64,000 nucleotides of DNA from a bacterium (GCA_020444065.1 JAHLLQ010000003.1:630979-694978), one strand, 5' to 3'. Shown: positions 24,176 to 33,249, counted from the stretch's first letter. The notes: generated from the sequence alone by a model not told the origin. Numbers and translations: made by a program.

Positions 24176-26431
24176 TCAGTACATCATCCAGGTGTCAGCC
24201 GCGCCCGCCGGTGGCTCCAGCGTCGCGATCCAGTCCCGAATCAGTTGCACGCCCTCCTCGTCCACTCGGCTCGTTCCGAGCGGTGGCATGCGGTTCATCG
24301 AATCCAGGGTCTCCATGCGCTCGACCAATACTGAGCGGTCCGGGTCTCCGGATGCGATAATCCGTGCATCGGTGATGCCCAAGTCCCCGCGGTCCGGCAC
24401 CATGTCGATGGCGGCCATTTCCGCGTTTGTGATCTCCCATCTCAGGTCCAGCACGGTTGGTGCTGTGCCACCGGGAATGTGGCACATCGAGCAATTTGCG
24501 GCCAGGTAGGCTCTCGCTCGGTCCTGCAGCGTTCCCTCCGTTCCTTTCGCCCGCGGCATGGCGGGCAGATTCGCCGGATCGTCCGGCAGTGCTTCCGTGA
24601 ACAGTGAAATGTGATCGTACGTCCGCAACTGGTTGTCGACGATTCCCGAGTTCGGGAACTCGAAGTTCCAGTTCATTTGCGGCGTATTCAGCCCCAGCGC
24701 TCCATTGGCCGCATCCGTGTGGCATTGCAGGCACTGGTTCCGATTTGGGTATTCCCACGAGTAGGCGAATGAATCGCCGTTCTTGTCGGTAATCATGAAG
24801 GGGCGGGACTTGCTGCCGGTCAGAAGCGTTGCGTCCGTTTCCGCCTCGTTCCACTCGTAGGAGAACCCGTGCCACGCGCCGCCATTGCGAATCAGCAAAC
24901 GCGTCTCGATGCGCTGGAGCGTGCCGGCTGGATCGCGTTCGTCCAGGGACAGCAGAAAGTTCTTCACCAAAATCGATTGTTCCGGAAAGTCCCAACCGCG
25001 GTACTGCTGATAGCCCATCTGCTCCAGGCCCGGCATTGCGAAGTAGCGTTCCTTCTCCGCATTGTCCGACCACAGGCGCGTGCTGGGCTCGTAAGCAATG
25101 ATGCCGGAAGTCGTGAGGTCCTCACCGCTGCCGACGGCCAGCAGCGCAGGCATGTCGCTCAGCTTCGTCGGGAAGTCCGTGGTTCCGCCGGGCGTCGCGG
25201 GGCGCAGCACGTAGATTTTGCCGAAGTAGTCCAGCACATAGACCTCACCGTCCGATCCCTGGCCAAACGCCGTCGGCGTGATGCCGGAGTTCTCGACCAG
25301 CGTATACGGCCCGGCGGTCACATTCTCGCCGTCGTACTTCAGGCCGAAGATCCGGCCGCTGCCGTAGTCGGCGTAGATGTAGGTCCCATACAGGTCCGGC
25401 ACGTCCGTGCCGTAATACACGTAGCCGCCCGTCACGGACAAATCGCCGTCCGCGTGGGGATACTCGGCGATCGGCAGGGTCAGACCGGTCTGGTCGCAAG
25501 TCGTTGTCGAGGGCGGATAGCAGTGCGTGCCCTCCATGATGTTCCAGCCACAGTTTGCGCCGGATTCGATGATGTCGATTTCTTCCCATGCGCCCTGCCC
25601 GACGTCGCCGGCGTACAGCAGACCCGTGACCGGATCGAAACTCATTCGGAACGGGTTGCGCAGACCGTATGCGAAGATCTCTTCACGCGCACCGGCCGGG
25701 CCGGCGCCCGCGTAGAACGGATTGTCCGGCGGAATGGCGTAGGGCTTTCCTGCGTCCGGCGTCCCCAGGACATCGATGCGCAGGATCGTACCCAGGAGTG
25801 TTGTCGGATCCTGGCCGTTGTTATAAGTGTCCCCGCCGCCGCCGCCATCCCCCAGCGACACATACAGCATGTCGTCCGGGCCGAACACGAGCATCCCGCC
25901 GTTGTGGTTAGTCGCGGGCTGCGGGACGGAGAGCAGAATCTCCTCCGTCGAGGGGTCGACCGAATTGTCTGTCGGATCGTCGTTCGTGAAGCGTGAGACC
26001 CGCGACGTGCCTGGATAGGACCCGTTCCACGAGTAGTACACGTAGAACTCGCCCGTCGTTGCGTAGTCCGGGTCGAAGGCGAGACCGAGCAGGCCTTCTT
26101 CGCCGGAGTTCCGTACGCGATCGGCAATGTCAAGGAATGGGGTCGTAGACGTGGGATTACCGGACTTATTAAAGACCGAAATCACTCCGCCCTGGCTGAC
26201 GTGGAACAGGCGACCGGAACCGTCCGGGGCCTCCACCAGCAGCACCGAGTAGGTGAATGAAAGATCGGGGAACGCCTCGACCAGTTGCATCGTCCCGGGA
26301 TTGTCGTTTGGAAGCGAATCGATCAGCAGAGACGTGTTCTCCACCCGCGTATCGATGCCGTACGGCTGGGCGCTTACCCAGCCGGCGACGCAGCACATCG
26401 ATGCAGCGAGCAGAGTCTTCAGTCTCAACAT
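24176..26431 (-). CDS. PQQ-dependent sugar dehydrogenase fused to dihaem cytochrome c domain
   Basis: A 751-residue exported protein with a signal peptide (about 1-21, VSAQ). Residues about 40-410 match the soluble glucose/aldose (GSDH, YliI-like) beta-propeller: GEEGLLGLAFDPDY, HNGGMLVFGPDDMLYVSLGDGG, GDVGQGAWEEIDII. Residues after about 425 match the SO_2930-type dihaem c cytochromes: a region with YEPSTRLWSDNAEKERYF, then two haem sites CLQCH (about 566) and CSMCH (about 647), and a C-terminal MPPLG. The fusion would pass electrons from sugar oxidation straight to haem in the periplasm. GGAGGAGG precedes the ATG. No PQQ synthesis genes are nearby. Confidence 0.9.
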   Translation of the reverse strand: MLRLKTLLAASMCCVAGWVSAQPYGIDTRVENTSLLIDSLPNDNPGTMQLVEAFPDLSFTYSVLLVEAPDGSGRLFHVSQGGVISVFNKSGNPTSTTPFLDIADRVRNSGEEGLLGLAFDPDYATTGEFYVYYSWNGSYPGTSRVSRFTNDDPTDNSVDPSTEEILLSVPQPATNHNGGMLVFGPDDMLYVSLGDGGGGGDTYNNGQDPTTLLGTILRIDVLGTPDAGKPYAIPPDNPFYAGAGPAGAREEIFAYGLRNPFRMSFDPVTGLLYAGDVGQGAWEEIDIIESGANCGWNIMEGTHCYPPSTTTCDQTGLTLPIAEYPHADGDLSVTGGYVYYGTDVPDLYGTYIYADYGSGRIFGLKYDGENVTAGPYTLVENSGITPTAFGQGSDGEVYVLDYFGKIYVLRPATPGGTTDFPTKLSDMPALLAVGSGEDLTTSGIIAYEPSTRLWSDNAEKERYFAMPGLEQMGYQQYRGWDFPEQSILVKNFLLSLDERDPAGTLQRIETRLLIRNGGAWHGFSYEWNEAETDATLLTGSKSRPFMITDKNGDSFAYSWEYPNRNQCLQCHTDAANGALGLNTPQMNWNFEFPNSGIVDNQLRTYDHISLFTEALPDDPANLPAMPRAKGTEGTLQDRARAYLAANCSMCHIPGGTAPTVLDLRWEITNAEMAAIDMVPDRGDLGITDARIIASGDPDRSVLVERMETLDSMNRMPPLGTSRVDEEGVQLIRDWIATLEPPAGAADTWMMY

Positions 26432-26478
26432 TCTCGGCCTCCTCCTCCCGGGGTGGCGTGAATGAGTCTACGGCGCGA

Positions 26479-28275
26479 TCAGACGTCGACGCCGATGGCG
26501 TTCAAGAACTCCTTCTGGAACTGCGGCTTGCGCTCGTTCAATTGCCTCAAGGCCGCGCGCACGCCGTCTTCGTCCTGCTGCTTCTCGGCGGCCAGGAAGA
26601 AGTAGAACTTGATCTTCGGCTCGGTGCCGCTCGGGCGGGCGATGGCCTTCGATCCGTCTTCGAGATCGAACAGAACAACGTCGCTCGATGGTTGATCCAC
26701 CGTGCCAATCTCTTCGCCCGTCTGGCCGTCGTAGATCTTGCCTACGTCGATGCGCGTGCGGCGGACGACCTTGTCGGAGCCGATCGCCTTCGGCGGATCG
26801 TTGCGAATCCGATCCATGATCGCCTTGATCTTGCCGGCGCCTTCCTGGCCCGGCATCACGACCGACTTCTGCCACTCCACACGCGGCTCGAACCGCAGGT
26901 AGAGGTTCTCGAGATAGTCGATCAGCGTCATGCCTTCACTCTTTGCCCAGGCAGCCATTTCGGCGACGACGCAACTGGCCACGATACCGTCCTTATCGCG
27001 ACAGTGACCGCCGATCATGTAACCGTAGGACTCCTCGGTTCCGTAGAGGAACTCGACTTCCGGATCCTCGGCTTCCCACTGGCGAATCTGGCGGGCGATC
27101 CACTTGAATCCTGTCAGCACCAGCGGGCAAAGCGCGCCGTGGCTTTCGGCAACTTCCTGGACCAGCGGCGACGTGACGATCGTCGTCACGGTGCCCGGTT
27201 TCTTCGGCATGCGGCCGGTGCGCTTGTGCTGAGCCAGAACGAAATCGCAGGCCATTGCACTCAGTTGATTGCCGGTGACGAGGACATACTCACCGTTGTG
27301 CTGCACGGCGATGCCGAGGCGATCCGCGTCCGGGTCGGTCGCCAGAACGAGCTCTCCACGAACCTTCTTGGCCAGTTCGATAGCACGGCCGAGCGCGGCG
27401 CCTTCTTCCGGATTCGGCGACGCCGCCGTCGGGAAATTCCCATCCGGCTTCATCTGCTCTTCCTCGGGGAAGACTTCGGTGAAACCCCATCCGCGCAGCG
27501 CGCGCACGGCCATCGTCGACCCGACGCCGTGCAGCGGCGTGTAGACGACACGCAGTCCGGAGTTTTTGCAAAGCTCGGGCGAGAACTGCTGGCGCTTCAC
27601 GGCTGCCAGGTAGGCATCTTCCAGATCCTCGCCGATAATCTTGATCATGCCCTTGGCGATGCCTTCCTGGAAGTCCATCGTCTGGACCTGGCTCATGTCC
27701 GTGATCTTGGCGACCTCGGCGATGATGCCCTTATCGTGGGGCGGCACGACCTGCGAGCCGTCATCCCAGTAAACTTTGTAGCCGTTGTATTCCTTCGGGT
27801 TGTGGCTGGCCGTGACCATGATGCCCGTGTGGCAGCCCAGTTCCTTGCACACGAACGAAGTAAACGGCGTGGGGCGCAGTTCGCGCGTGATGTGAACGAT
27901 GATGCCGTTCGCAGCCAGCACCGCCGCGGCCGTCTCTGCGAATTCCCGCGAGAAGTTGCGGCAGTCGTGCGAGATCGCCGCGCGCAAGGGGCCGGGCTTT
28001 GTTGCGTTTTCTTTGACGTAGTTGGCCAGGCCCTGAGTGGCCCAGCTCACGATCGTTTCGTTCATGCGGTTGGTGCCGGCGCCTACCACGCCGCGCAGTC
28101 CGCCCGTTCCGAATTCCAACGTCCGGTAAAAGCGATCTTCCAACTCCGCCACATCGCCGGCGTCGACCAAAGCCTGGATTTCGCCGCGCGTCTTTGCGTC
28201 GAACTTGTCCGACGTCCACTCCTCGACGCGCTGCGCGATTTCGGGTTTGGAAAAGTTCAATTCCTGAATCGTCAT
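26479..28275 (-). CDS. Phosphoglucomutase/phosphomannomutase (alpha-D-phosphohexomutase)
   Basis: A 598-residue cytoplasmic enzyme that interconverts hexose 1- and 6-phosphates. All four landmarks are present: the phosphoserine loop VTASHNPKEYNGYKVY, the metal loop DPDADRLGI, the sugar-binding EESYGYMIG, and the C-terminal phosphate-binding RPSGTEPKIKFYF. Length and N-terminal sequence (PEIAQRVEEW) fit the PgcA-type long form found in Firmicutes and many other phyla. It would supply glucose 1-phosphate for nucleotide-sugar synthesis, in keeping with the glycan genes elsewhere in the window. It is 47 bases upstream of the PQQ dehydrogenase gene on the same strand. Confidence 0.94.
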   Translation of the reverse strand: MTIQELNFSKPEIAQRVEEWTSDKFDAKTRGEIQALVDAGDVAELEDRFYRTLEFGTGGLRGVVGAGTNRMNETIVSWATQGLANYVKENATKPGPLRAAISHDCRNFSREFAETAAAVLAANGIIVHITRELRPTPFTSFVCKELGCHTGIMVTASHNPKEYNGYKVYWDDGSQVVPPHDKGIIAEVAKITDMSQVQTMDFQEGIAKGMIKIIGEDLEDAYLAAVKRQQFSPELCKNSGLRVVYTPLHGVGSTMAVRALRGWGFTEVFPEEEQMKPDGNFPTAASPNPEEGAALGRAIELAKKVRGELVLATDPDADRLGIAVQHNGEYVLVTGNQLSAMACDFVLAQHKRTGRMPKKPGTVTTIVTSPLVQEVAESHGALCPLVLTGFKWIARQIRQWEAEDPEVEFLYGTEESYGYMIGGHCRDKDGIVASCVVAEMAAWAKSEGMTLIDYLENLYLRFEPRVEWQKSVVMPGQEGAGKIKAIMDRIRNDPPKAIGSDKVVRRTRIDVGKIYDGQTGEEIGTVDQPSSDVVLFDLEDGSKAIARPSGTEPKIKFYFFLAAEKQQDEDGVRAALRQLNERKPQFQKEFLNAIGVDV

Positions 28276-28602
28276 GGTTCCCAGTGTATCCTTAAGTATT
28301 CCGAGGGGTTATCTATCCTTCGATGCCAATATCGAGATTTGCCGCAATGCGAAAACCCACCCCTTTAAACTTGGCAACCGCCGCGCCCTCAATGGTTTTC
28401 GGGAGGATGCCGTTCAGGATGGACTTAATAGACAAGTGGCATTCGGAATCCCAGCTCCCCTCTCAAGCGGGACTAACTTGTCACATAGGAGCATATCGTC
28501 GCCGCAGGAGCAAGAGGCGTTCGCACTCCCGGCCCAGAAATCGACAGAGGGTGGCGTCTCCCGCCCATTGACACCCTGCCGCTTTCGGCACCAACTACCG
28601 CC
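28276..28602. other. Divergent intergenic region
   Basis: About 330 bases between the phosphohexomutase and the radical-SAM-like gene. It contains several short open frames with no signal of coding, and a TTGACA at about 28575 too close to the downstream ATG to serve as a normal -35. I see no RNA gene or repeat. Confidence 0.35.
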
Positions 28603-29436
28603 ATGCGACTGGCCCTGATCATCCCCGAATCCACCGCCGATTTCCCGCCCCTCGAAGCGGGCCACCTGGCCGCTTACGTCAAGGCCCACTGCTGGTGGAT
28701 CGAGGCCAGCTTGCAAGGAACAGCCGAGGATCTCCCGGCCGCCGATCTTGCCGTAGAAGTAGGCATATTCGACGATCTGCATGCTGCGGCGCGTGTCGGC
28801 GTCGGCCCGGAAGGAGCCCGGGCGCTCCTGGAAGCCGTCCGGCTCTTCAACGACAAAAAGAGCCCCTCCCCCGAGGAGCTCGAGGGCATCCCCGGGCTTC
28901 GTTGGCGACGCGACGGCAAGGCCGTGATCAATCCTGGCACTGGCGGTCTTGAGATCGTCGATAGCCTGCCGCCCGCGGATCGCGAGCTGATCGGCGACGA
29001 CGATCCCAAGATTGCGCACATGCAGTCTCACCATTGCGGCCACCCCTTCTCGCCGCGGCGCCTCGTGGATGAGGTGGCTGCCATCCGGAAGCACCAGAAC
29101 CCCGAGAGCATTCGCATTGTGGACGACCGGCTGGTTGGCGATCCGGCTCGCTGGAGCGAGTTCGCCCGTCGCCTCCACGGGCGCGGCCTTCACAAAGGAA
29201 TCGTCTTCCGTGCCGCCGTTCAGCCGGACCGGATCACGCCGCGGGTGGCCCGGGAATTGGCCGCCGTGAACTTCCGCATGCTCGATTGGACCACGCGCGA
29301 TTCCAAGGCCGAGCGCCTCTGCCTGCGGGCTCGAGCGCGGCGGAGCGAGGCCGACGCCGCCCGCCTGCAGCGTCAGCTTGACCGCCTTCTCGGCTCTCGG
29401 CTCGTTCGCATCGCGGATCGTTTTCGCCGCAAGTGA
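28603..29436 (+). CDS. B12-binding/radical SAM-like protein lacking the FeS cysteines
   Basis: A 277-residue protein. The first half ends in GIPGLRWRRDGKAVINP and VDSLPPADREL, the connector that precedes the radical SAM barrel in cobalamin-binding radical SAM enzymes. The region from about 150 (RRLVDEVAAIRKH, IRIVDDRLVGDPARW, FRAAVQPDRITPRVARELAAVNF) follows the order of the barrel core. Where CxxxCxxC should stand the sequence is HMQSHHCGHPFS, with only one Cys, so a [4Fe-4S] cluster cannot be held in the normal way. The B12-binding DxHxxG motif is also not seen. It may be a non-catalytic paralogue. The length is about half of a full enzyme. No Shine-Dalgarno is clear. Confidence 0.6.
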   Translation: MRLALIIPESTADFPPLEAGHLAAYVKAHCWWIEASLQGTAEDLPAADLAVEVGIFDDLHAAARVGVGPEGARALLEAVRLFNDKKSPSPEELEGIPGLRWRRDGKAVINPGTGGLEIVDSLPPADRELIGDDDPKIAHMQSHHCGHPFSPRRLVDEVAAIRKHQNPESIRIVDDRLVGDPARWSEFARRLHGRGLHKGIVFRAAVQPDRITPRVARELAAVNFRMLDWTTRDSKAERLCLRARARRSEADAARLQRQLDRLLGSRLVRIADRFRRK

Positions 29437-29499
29437 AGGCTTGCGCCGCCCCAGATCATCATCTCATGTAAATCACAATCCCGAGATCGGAGGCGGATC

Positions 29500-30801
29500 A
29501 TGCGTCCAGTTCTTCTCGCATTGTGCATCACCCTGCTGAGCGGCCTCGCGCCGGCCATGCCCTACAGCCCTGCGGGGGCCACTTTGATCAACGGCAAGAC
29601 GCGGGAAGAGCGCATCAAGGAGCACGAGGAGCGCGTGCGCGGCATCATTGAAGAGCGACGCCTGCAGCGCCTCGCAGAAGGCGATGCCGTTTCGACCGCG
29701 ACAGCCGAACCGGTACTGCCCGATTTGCCTCCTCGGCCGATCCCGCAGGCGCCCCTTCCGATGACTGAGGAAGACTTGCAGGCAGATCCAGCCCTGCAGG
29801 GCGGTGTCGAAGCGTTGATCGATCGGGTGCGCTTCGTCCCAAAACCCGTTGCGATCGATGGTATTGAAGTCACTTTGCCCGCGTACGTGGATGATGTGCA
29901 GATCGAGGGCCTGCCTCCGATGCGGCTCGATGTGATCCGCGCCGAAGCCATCGTTCAGGCCGGCGATTTTCGTTGGATTGTGTCCAGCGACGGCACCACG
30001 CGGCCGATGACGATCGGCGAACTGGATCTCATCCGCCGCCGCCACCTGGATGAGCTAAAATCCTGGGGACCGCCCGCGACGGCGATGTTCCGGCAGGCCA
30101 AGGTCGAGCAGGTTTGCCAGGTTCTCGCCAATGCCGCCGGGGTGAGAATCGACGTGGATCCATCGCTCGCCGGGCGACGTGTCAGTGTGGTGCAGAAGGA
30201 TGTGCCGACGGGCACGATTCTTCGCAATATCTGCCTCAAAGAAGGATGGACTTTCGATCTGACTGAGGGGGGCGCGCTGCTTCGAGCCTATCCCTTGGCT
30301 CCTGATCTGAATAGAGCTCTGTCACAGGAATGTACCTTGATCTCGATTGATGCCGACAAGGCCGTCATCGGCACAATCGAGGGGCCAATGGAGGTCACTG
30401 TCGGTGCAAGGATCCCCATCCCGCTCATTGGTGGGGGAGCTTTCCTGGCGGAAGTCGTTGCTGTGCGTCCGGAGCGCTACGAGGTGGAATTTCGCCTCGG
30501 GGACAAGACCGCGTGGATCGTCGGGTTTCCGGACAAGTACGCCAATGCACCCGTTACAGCAATCTTTCAGGAGGCCCAAATCCGCCAGATCCTGATGGTG
30601 ATCGGCAACTCGGTCCCCGGGCTCACGATCGCAGTGGATGATAACCTTGGGCTGACTCGCGCGTCCATCGTCCTGAAGGACAAGCCGGCGCGCGAGGTCT
30701 TGGGAATACTCGCTCGCACGACTCGCCTGTCCTATCGTTGGACAGGCCCGGACCGCCTGGTCTTTGGCGAACCGGAGGACCTGGCAAAGCTGGGGGAATG
30801 A
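29500..30801 (+). CDS. Exported protein with two STN/secretin-N-like domains
   Basis: A 433-residue protein with a signal peptide (about 1-19, LAPAMP). After a charged and Pro-rich N-terminal third come two related modules. One is at about 203-270 (FRQAKVEQVCQVLANAAGVRIDVDPSL ... VPTGTILRNICLKEGWTF). The other is at about 352-425 (FQEAQIRQILMVIGNSVPGLTIAVDDNL ... KPAREVLGILARTTRLSYRW). This is the beta-alpha-beta plan of STN domains that start secretins (PilQ/GspD) and TonB transducers. No secretin barrel follows, so it cannot form a pore itself; it may dock on a secretin or signal across the periplasm. GGAGG lies about 7 bases before the ATG. Confidence 0.65.
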   Translation: MRPVLLALCITLLSGLAPAMPYSPAGATLINGKTREERIKEHEERVRGIIEERRLQRLAEGDAVSTATAEPVLPDLPPRPIPQAPLPMTEEDLQADPALQGGVEALIDRVRFVPKPVAIDGIEVTLPAYVDDVQIEGLPPMRLDVIRAEAIVQAGDFRWIVSSDGTTRPMTIGELDLIRRRHLDELKSWGPPATAMFRQAKVEQVCQVLANAAGVRIDVDPSLAGRRVSVVQKDVPTGTILRNICLKEGWTFDLTEGGALLRAYPLAPDLNRALSQECTLISIDADKAVIGTIEGPMEVTVGARIPIPLIGGGAFLAEVVAVRPERYEVEFRLGDKTAWIVGFPDKYANAPVTAIFQEAQIRQILMVIGNSVPGLTIAVDDNLGLTRASIVLKDKPAREVLGILARTTRLSYRWTGPDRLVFGEPEDLAKLGE

Positions 30802-30878
30802 CCTGATTTAGGGTCCGGGGCCGCACAAGGCCCTTGCATGTTACTTCTGGAACGTTTGTTGTTGTGAGGACGCACAGA

Positions 30879-30910
30879 GCGCCCGGGCCATGAAAACATT
30901 GCCTGGGCGC
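30879..30910 (+). other. GC-rich hairpin between STN-like gene and vanZ
   Basis: GCGCCCGGGC and GCCTGGGCGC pair over 10 bp (one G-U) around a 12-base loop. No T-run follows, so it is at best a weak terminator; it lies 44 bases before the vanZ-like start. Confidence 0.4.
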
Positions 30911-30953
30911 GACTGAACCTTGCGATTCGGCATCAGGATTGGGGAAAAACCGG

Positions 30954-31484
30954 ATGGCCACGCCCTCAAAGCGCTCCCGATGGGTTCTCATCTCCCTGAC
31001 CGTCTTCTTCCTGGCGGCCGCCTTGTCCTGGGGATATGTGACCGAGCGTCTGACGAGCGCGCCGTATCTCTCCATCGCCAATCTGGAGCGCGAAGTTTCT
31101 TCCCGCGTTCTGCCGGACGTGATTCTGCGCAATCGCCCCAAGAACATGGATCAGTACCAGCACTTCCTCTTCTACCTGCCGTTTGGGCTGCTGGCGGGAA
31201 TTGGCGCCGAACTGGCCCGCGGGTGGTGGCGGGGGAGCGCCCGAGATCGACTCCGGTGGCTGACGCTCCCCGTGCTGGGGCTATGCGCGCTCGGCTGGGC
31301 GGGACTCGACGAGTGGCAGCAGCGCGATCTGCCCGACCGCGTTGCGTCCTGGGGAGACCTGTCGGCCGGGTGGCTTGGGATTGTTGCCGGGATTGCGTTG
31401 TACGTGTTGGTGATCTGGTTCCTGAGCCGACGTCGCGAAAAGCGAGAAGCTCTGGCTACCGCTCAGGACGTGCAGAGCGGATAG
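30954..31484 (+). CDS. VanZ-like membrane protein
   Basis: A 176-residue protein with four predicted membrane helices (about 10-30, 72-90, 102-120, 140-165). The family hallmark DEWQQ...PDRVASWGDLSAGWLGIVAG is intact, as is the N-terminal pairing with DQYQHFLFYLPFG. VanZ-family proteins are integral membrane proteins; the founding member raises teicoplanin resistance, and most others are uncharacterised. The ATG at 30954 is preferred, with GGGGA upstream, over a TTG five codons earlier. The 3' end overlaps the convergent nucleotidyltransferase gene by 22 bases. Confidence 0.85.
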   Translation: MATPSKRSRWVLISLTVFFLAAALSWGYVTERLTSAPYLSIANLEREVSSRVLPDVILRNRPKNMDQYQHFLFYLPFGLLAGIGAELARGWWRGSARDRLRWLTLPVLGLCALGWAGLDEWQQRDLPDRVASWGDLSAGWLGIVAGIALYVLVIWFLSRRREKREALATAQDVQSG

Positions 31485-32194
31485 ACCTCGTTCCGGGCGC
31501 GATCCAGGTCCTCCGGGAAATCGATTTCCGTCCAGGGAGTGCCATCGACAGGGATGGCGTTGAAGGTCGCCTTGCCAAAGAGCAGGGCGATGCCTTTCGG
31601 TGCCCACGCCTTCTGGCCGCCCGTCATCAGGTGAACGCGCGCGTGCTTGAAAAAGAGCCCCGACGTCTCGGCGCTGAGTTTGATGAGGCCGACGTTCTCG
31701 CCCATCTGTGGTCCCGGAGCCAATTCCTTTGAGATTGCGGTCACCACCCCATTCTCTGCCTGAACCTTCATTTCCTCTTCGCCAAGATCGCTGTCGAAAT
31801 CCACCAGGATCGCATTCGGTGCGGGATCGTTCAGTAGCTTCTTGAGCAGCGACGGGTGAAACAGCACGTCGGAGTTTACAATCAGGGCGCCCTTGCGCGC
31901 CGCCTGTTCCGCCAGCCCGAGCGAGTACAGGCTGTTCGTCGTTGCGAAGTCCGGATTGTGGTACGTCACCACGCGGCGTTCGCGAAGGTGTTCTTTCACC
32001 GCGTCGGCCTTGAAGCCCGTCACGATCGAGATCTTCTCGATGCCGGCTGCTTCGAGCTGGCGAATCTGAAAGTCGAGCAACGTTTCCGGGCCCATGTCGA
32101 TCAGGGCCTTCGAAGCGCCTTCATCGTTTGGGCTCAGTCGCTTGCCCTGGCCCGCAGCCAGGATGATCGCATTGTTGATAACGGGAGAAGTCAC
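31463..32194 (-). CDS. NTP-transferase, phosphocholine cytidylyltransferase-like (LicC type)
   Basis: A 243-residue cytoplasmic nucleotidyltransferase. The N-terminal AIILAAGQGKRL binds the nucleotide, KALIDMGPETLLDF follows, and FATTNSLYSLGLAEQ with VNSDVLFHP matches the LicC/choline-phosphate cytidylyltransferase branch rather than glucose-1-phosphate enzymes. It would make a CDP-activated alcohol or sugar. It starts with GTG at 32194, overlapping the upstream stop (GTGA), and is therefore coupled to the CDP-glycerol-transferase-like gene, which plausibly uses its product. Confidence 0.85.
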   Translation of the reverse strand: MTSPVINNAIILAAGQGKRLSPNDEGASKALIDMGPETLLDFQIRQLEAAGIEKISIVTGFKADAVKEHLRERRVVTYHNPDFATTNSLYSLGLAEQAARKGALIVNSDVLFHPSLLKKLLNDPAPNAILVDFDSDLGEEEMKVQAENGVVTAISKELAPGPQMGENVGLIKLSAETSGLFFKHARVHLMTGGQKAWAPKGIALLFGKATFNAIPVDGTPWTEIDFPEDLDRARNEVYPLCTS

Positions 32195-33249
32195 GGCGGG
32201 GTCAGCTCCAGCAGGTTCAGGATCGCCCGATGGGCGGCGTCGGTTGCCTGGCCGGGGTTGTAGAAGTAATCCGCAGCCGCCGCCCGACGGATTTCGCTGT
32301 GCGTGCCGGGATCGGACAACGCCGCGGTAATTGCTGCGGGAACGTCCTCCGGCCTCTGCACCACAACCCCAGTTTTCCGACCCCACGTATCAAGGTCAAT
32401 GCTTTGCTCGTATTTTTCAAACAGCTCCGGCACGTCCATGAACAGGATCGGTCGATCGCGCAGCAGAAACTCGTTCGCTGTCGATGAAGCATCGCTGATC
32501 AACAAGTCGGCCGTTGCCAGGAACGGTACGATATCGCGCTCTCGAATCCACGTCCACGGGGCGTTGGCCTCTTGCTGATCGGCCAGCCACGCACCCCAGT
32601 CGCGTCGATTGCGCGCCGGATCCAGGCACCAGTCGTGCAACTTAAGCAGCAATGTCACGTCGCCCATGCCACCGACAGCCCGGAGGATTTCCTCGCCCAT
32701 CGTGTTCAGCGACGCCTCTTTGCGCCACGTCGGAGCGTATAGAACCACGGGCTTGTCGGTCGGCAATCCGCGGGAGGAAAGCACCTCGTCGCGCACGAAT
32801 TCACCGTTCACGATCGGATCGGTCTTCGGCATCCCGATATTGACCATGCGCGGATCGTCTTCGGTCAGGATCCCGCGTTTCACGAATTGATTGCGCTGAT
32901 ACGGGCCAATCAGGAAAGCGTGATCGTAGTCGCGAATCTGCTCGCTGTAGGCTTTGCCCTTGAACGAGATGCCGTGAAAAACGTGGACCTTCTTGCGAGC
33001 GCGCTTACCGACGATACGCATGTCGGGGCTGACGTAGAGGTCGTACTTCTTCCATCGCGCGGTCGTTTTGGAAACGAGCCGCTGCGGATCGACGCCCATG
33101 CCTTCATAGAGCGCGCGCACATCCTGCCCTTCTTCGCCGACTGCGAAGATGTCGAGGCGAACGCGCTCGTCCGCGAGCAACCGCCCCGCCACGCGCGCGA
33201 ACATCAAGTAATTCATCGGGGCTTTGCTGAAGAGGAGGATGTGTTTCAT
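32191..33249 (-). CDS. CDP-glycerol glycerophosphotransferase-like protein (TagB/TagF family)
   Basis: A 352-residue protein. The family pattern is clear: VHVFHGISFKGKAY (the HG...K segment), VVLYAPTWRKEAS, LLKLHDW, LISDASSTANEFLLRDRPILFMD. TagB/TagF enzymes transfer glycerol phosphate from CDP-glycerol to build teichoic-acid-like polymers; in Gram-negatives, relatives decorate capsules or O-antigens with polyol phosphates. It lacks the N-terminal membrane segment of some members. The overlapping cytidylyltransferase gene downstream supports a two-step polyol- or choline-phosphate modification (inference). The ribosome site is weak. Confidence 0.87.
   Translation of the reverse strand: MKHILLFSKAPMNYLMFARVAGRLLADERVRLDIFAVGEEGQDVRALYEGMGVDPQRLVSKTTARWKKYDLYVSPDMRIVGKRARKKVHVFHGISFKGKAYSEQIRDYDHAFLIGPYQRNQFVKRGILTEDDPRMVNIGMPKTDPIVNGEFVRDEVLSSRGLPTDKPVVLYAPTWRKEASLNTMGEEILRAVGGMGDVTLLLKLHDWCLDPARNRRDWGAWLADQQEANAPWTWIRERDIVPFLATADLLISDASSTANEFLLRDRPILFMDVPELFEKYEQSIDLDTWGRKTGVVVQRPEDVPAAITAALSDPGTHSEIRRAAAADYFYNPGQATDAAHRAILNLLELTPP

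Noticed and set aside
26257-28368. Long plus-strand open frame (703 codons) opposite phosphoglucomutase
   Set aside because: Shadow produced by high GC and codon bias; the minus-strand mutase is complete with all four catalytic loops.
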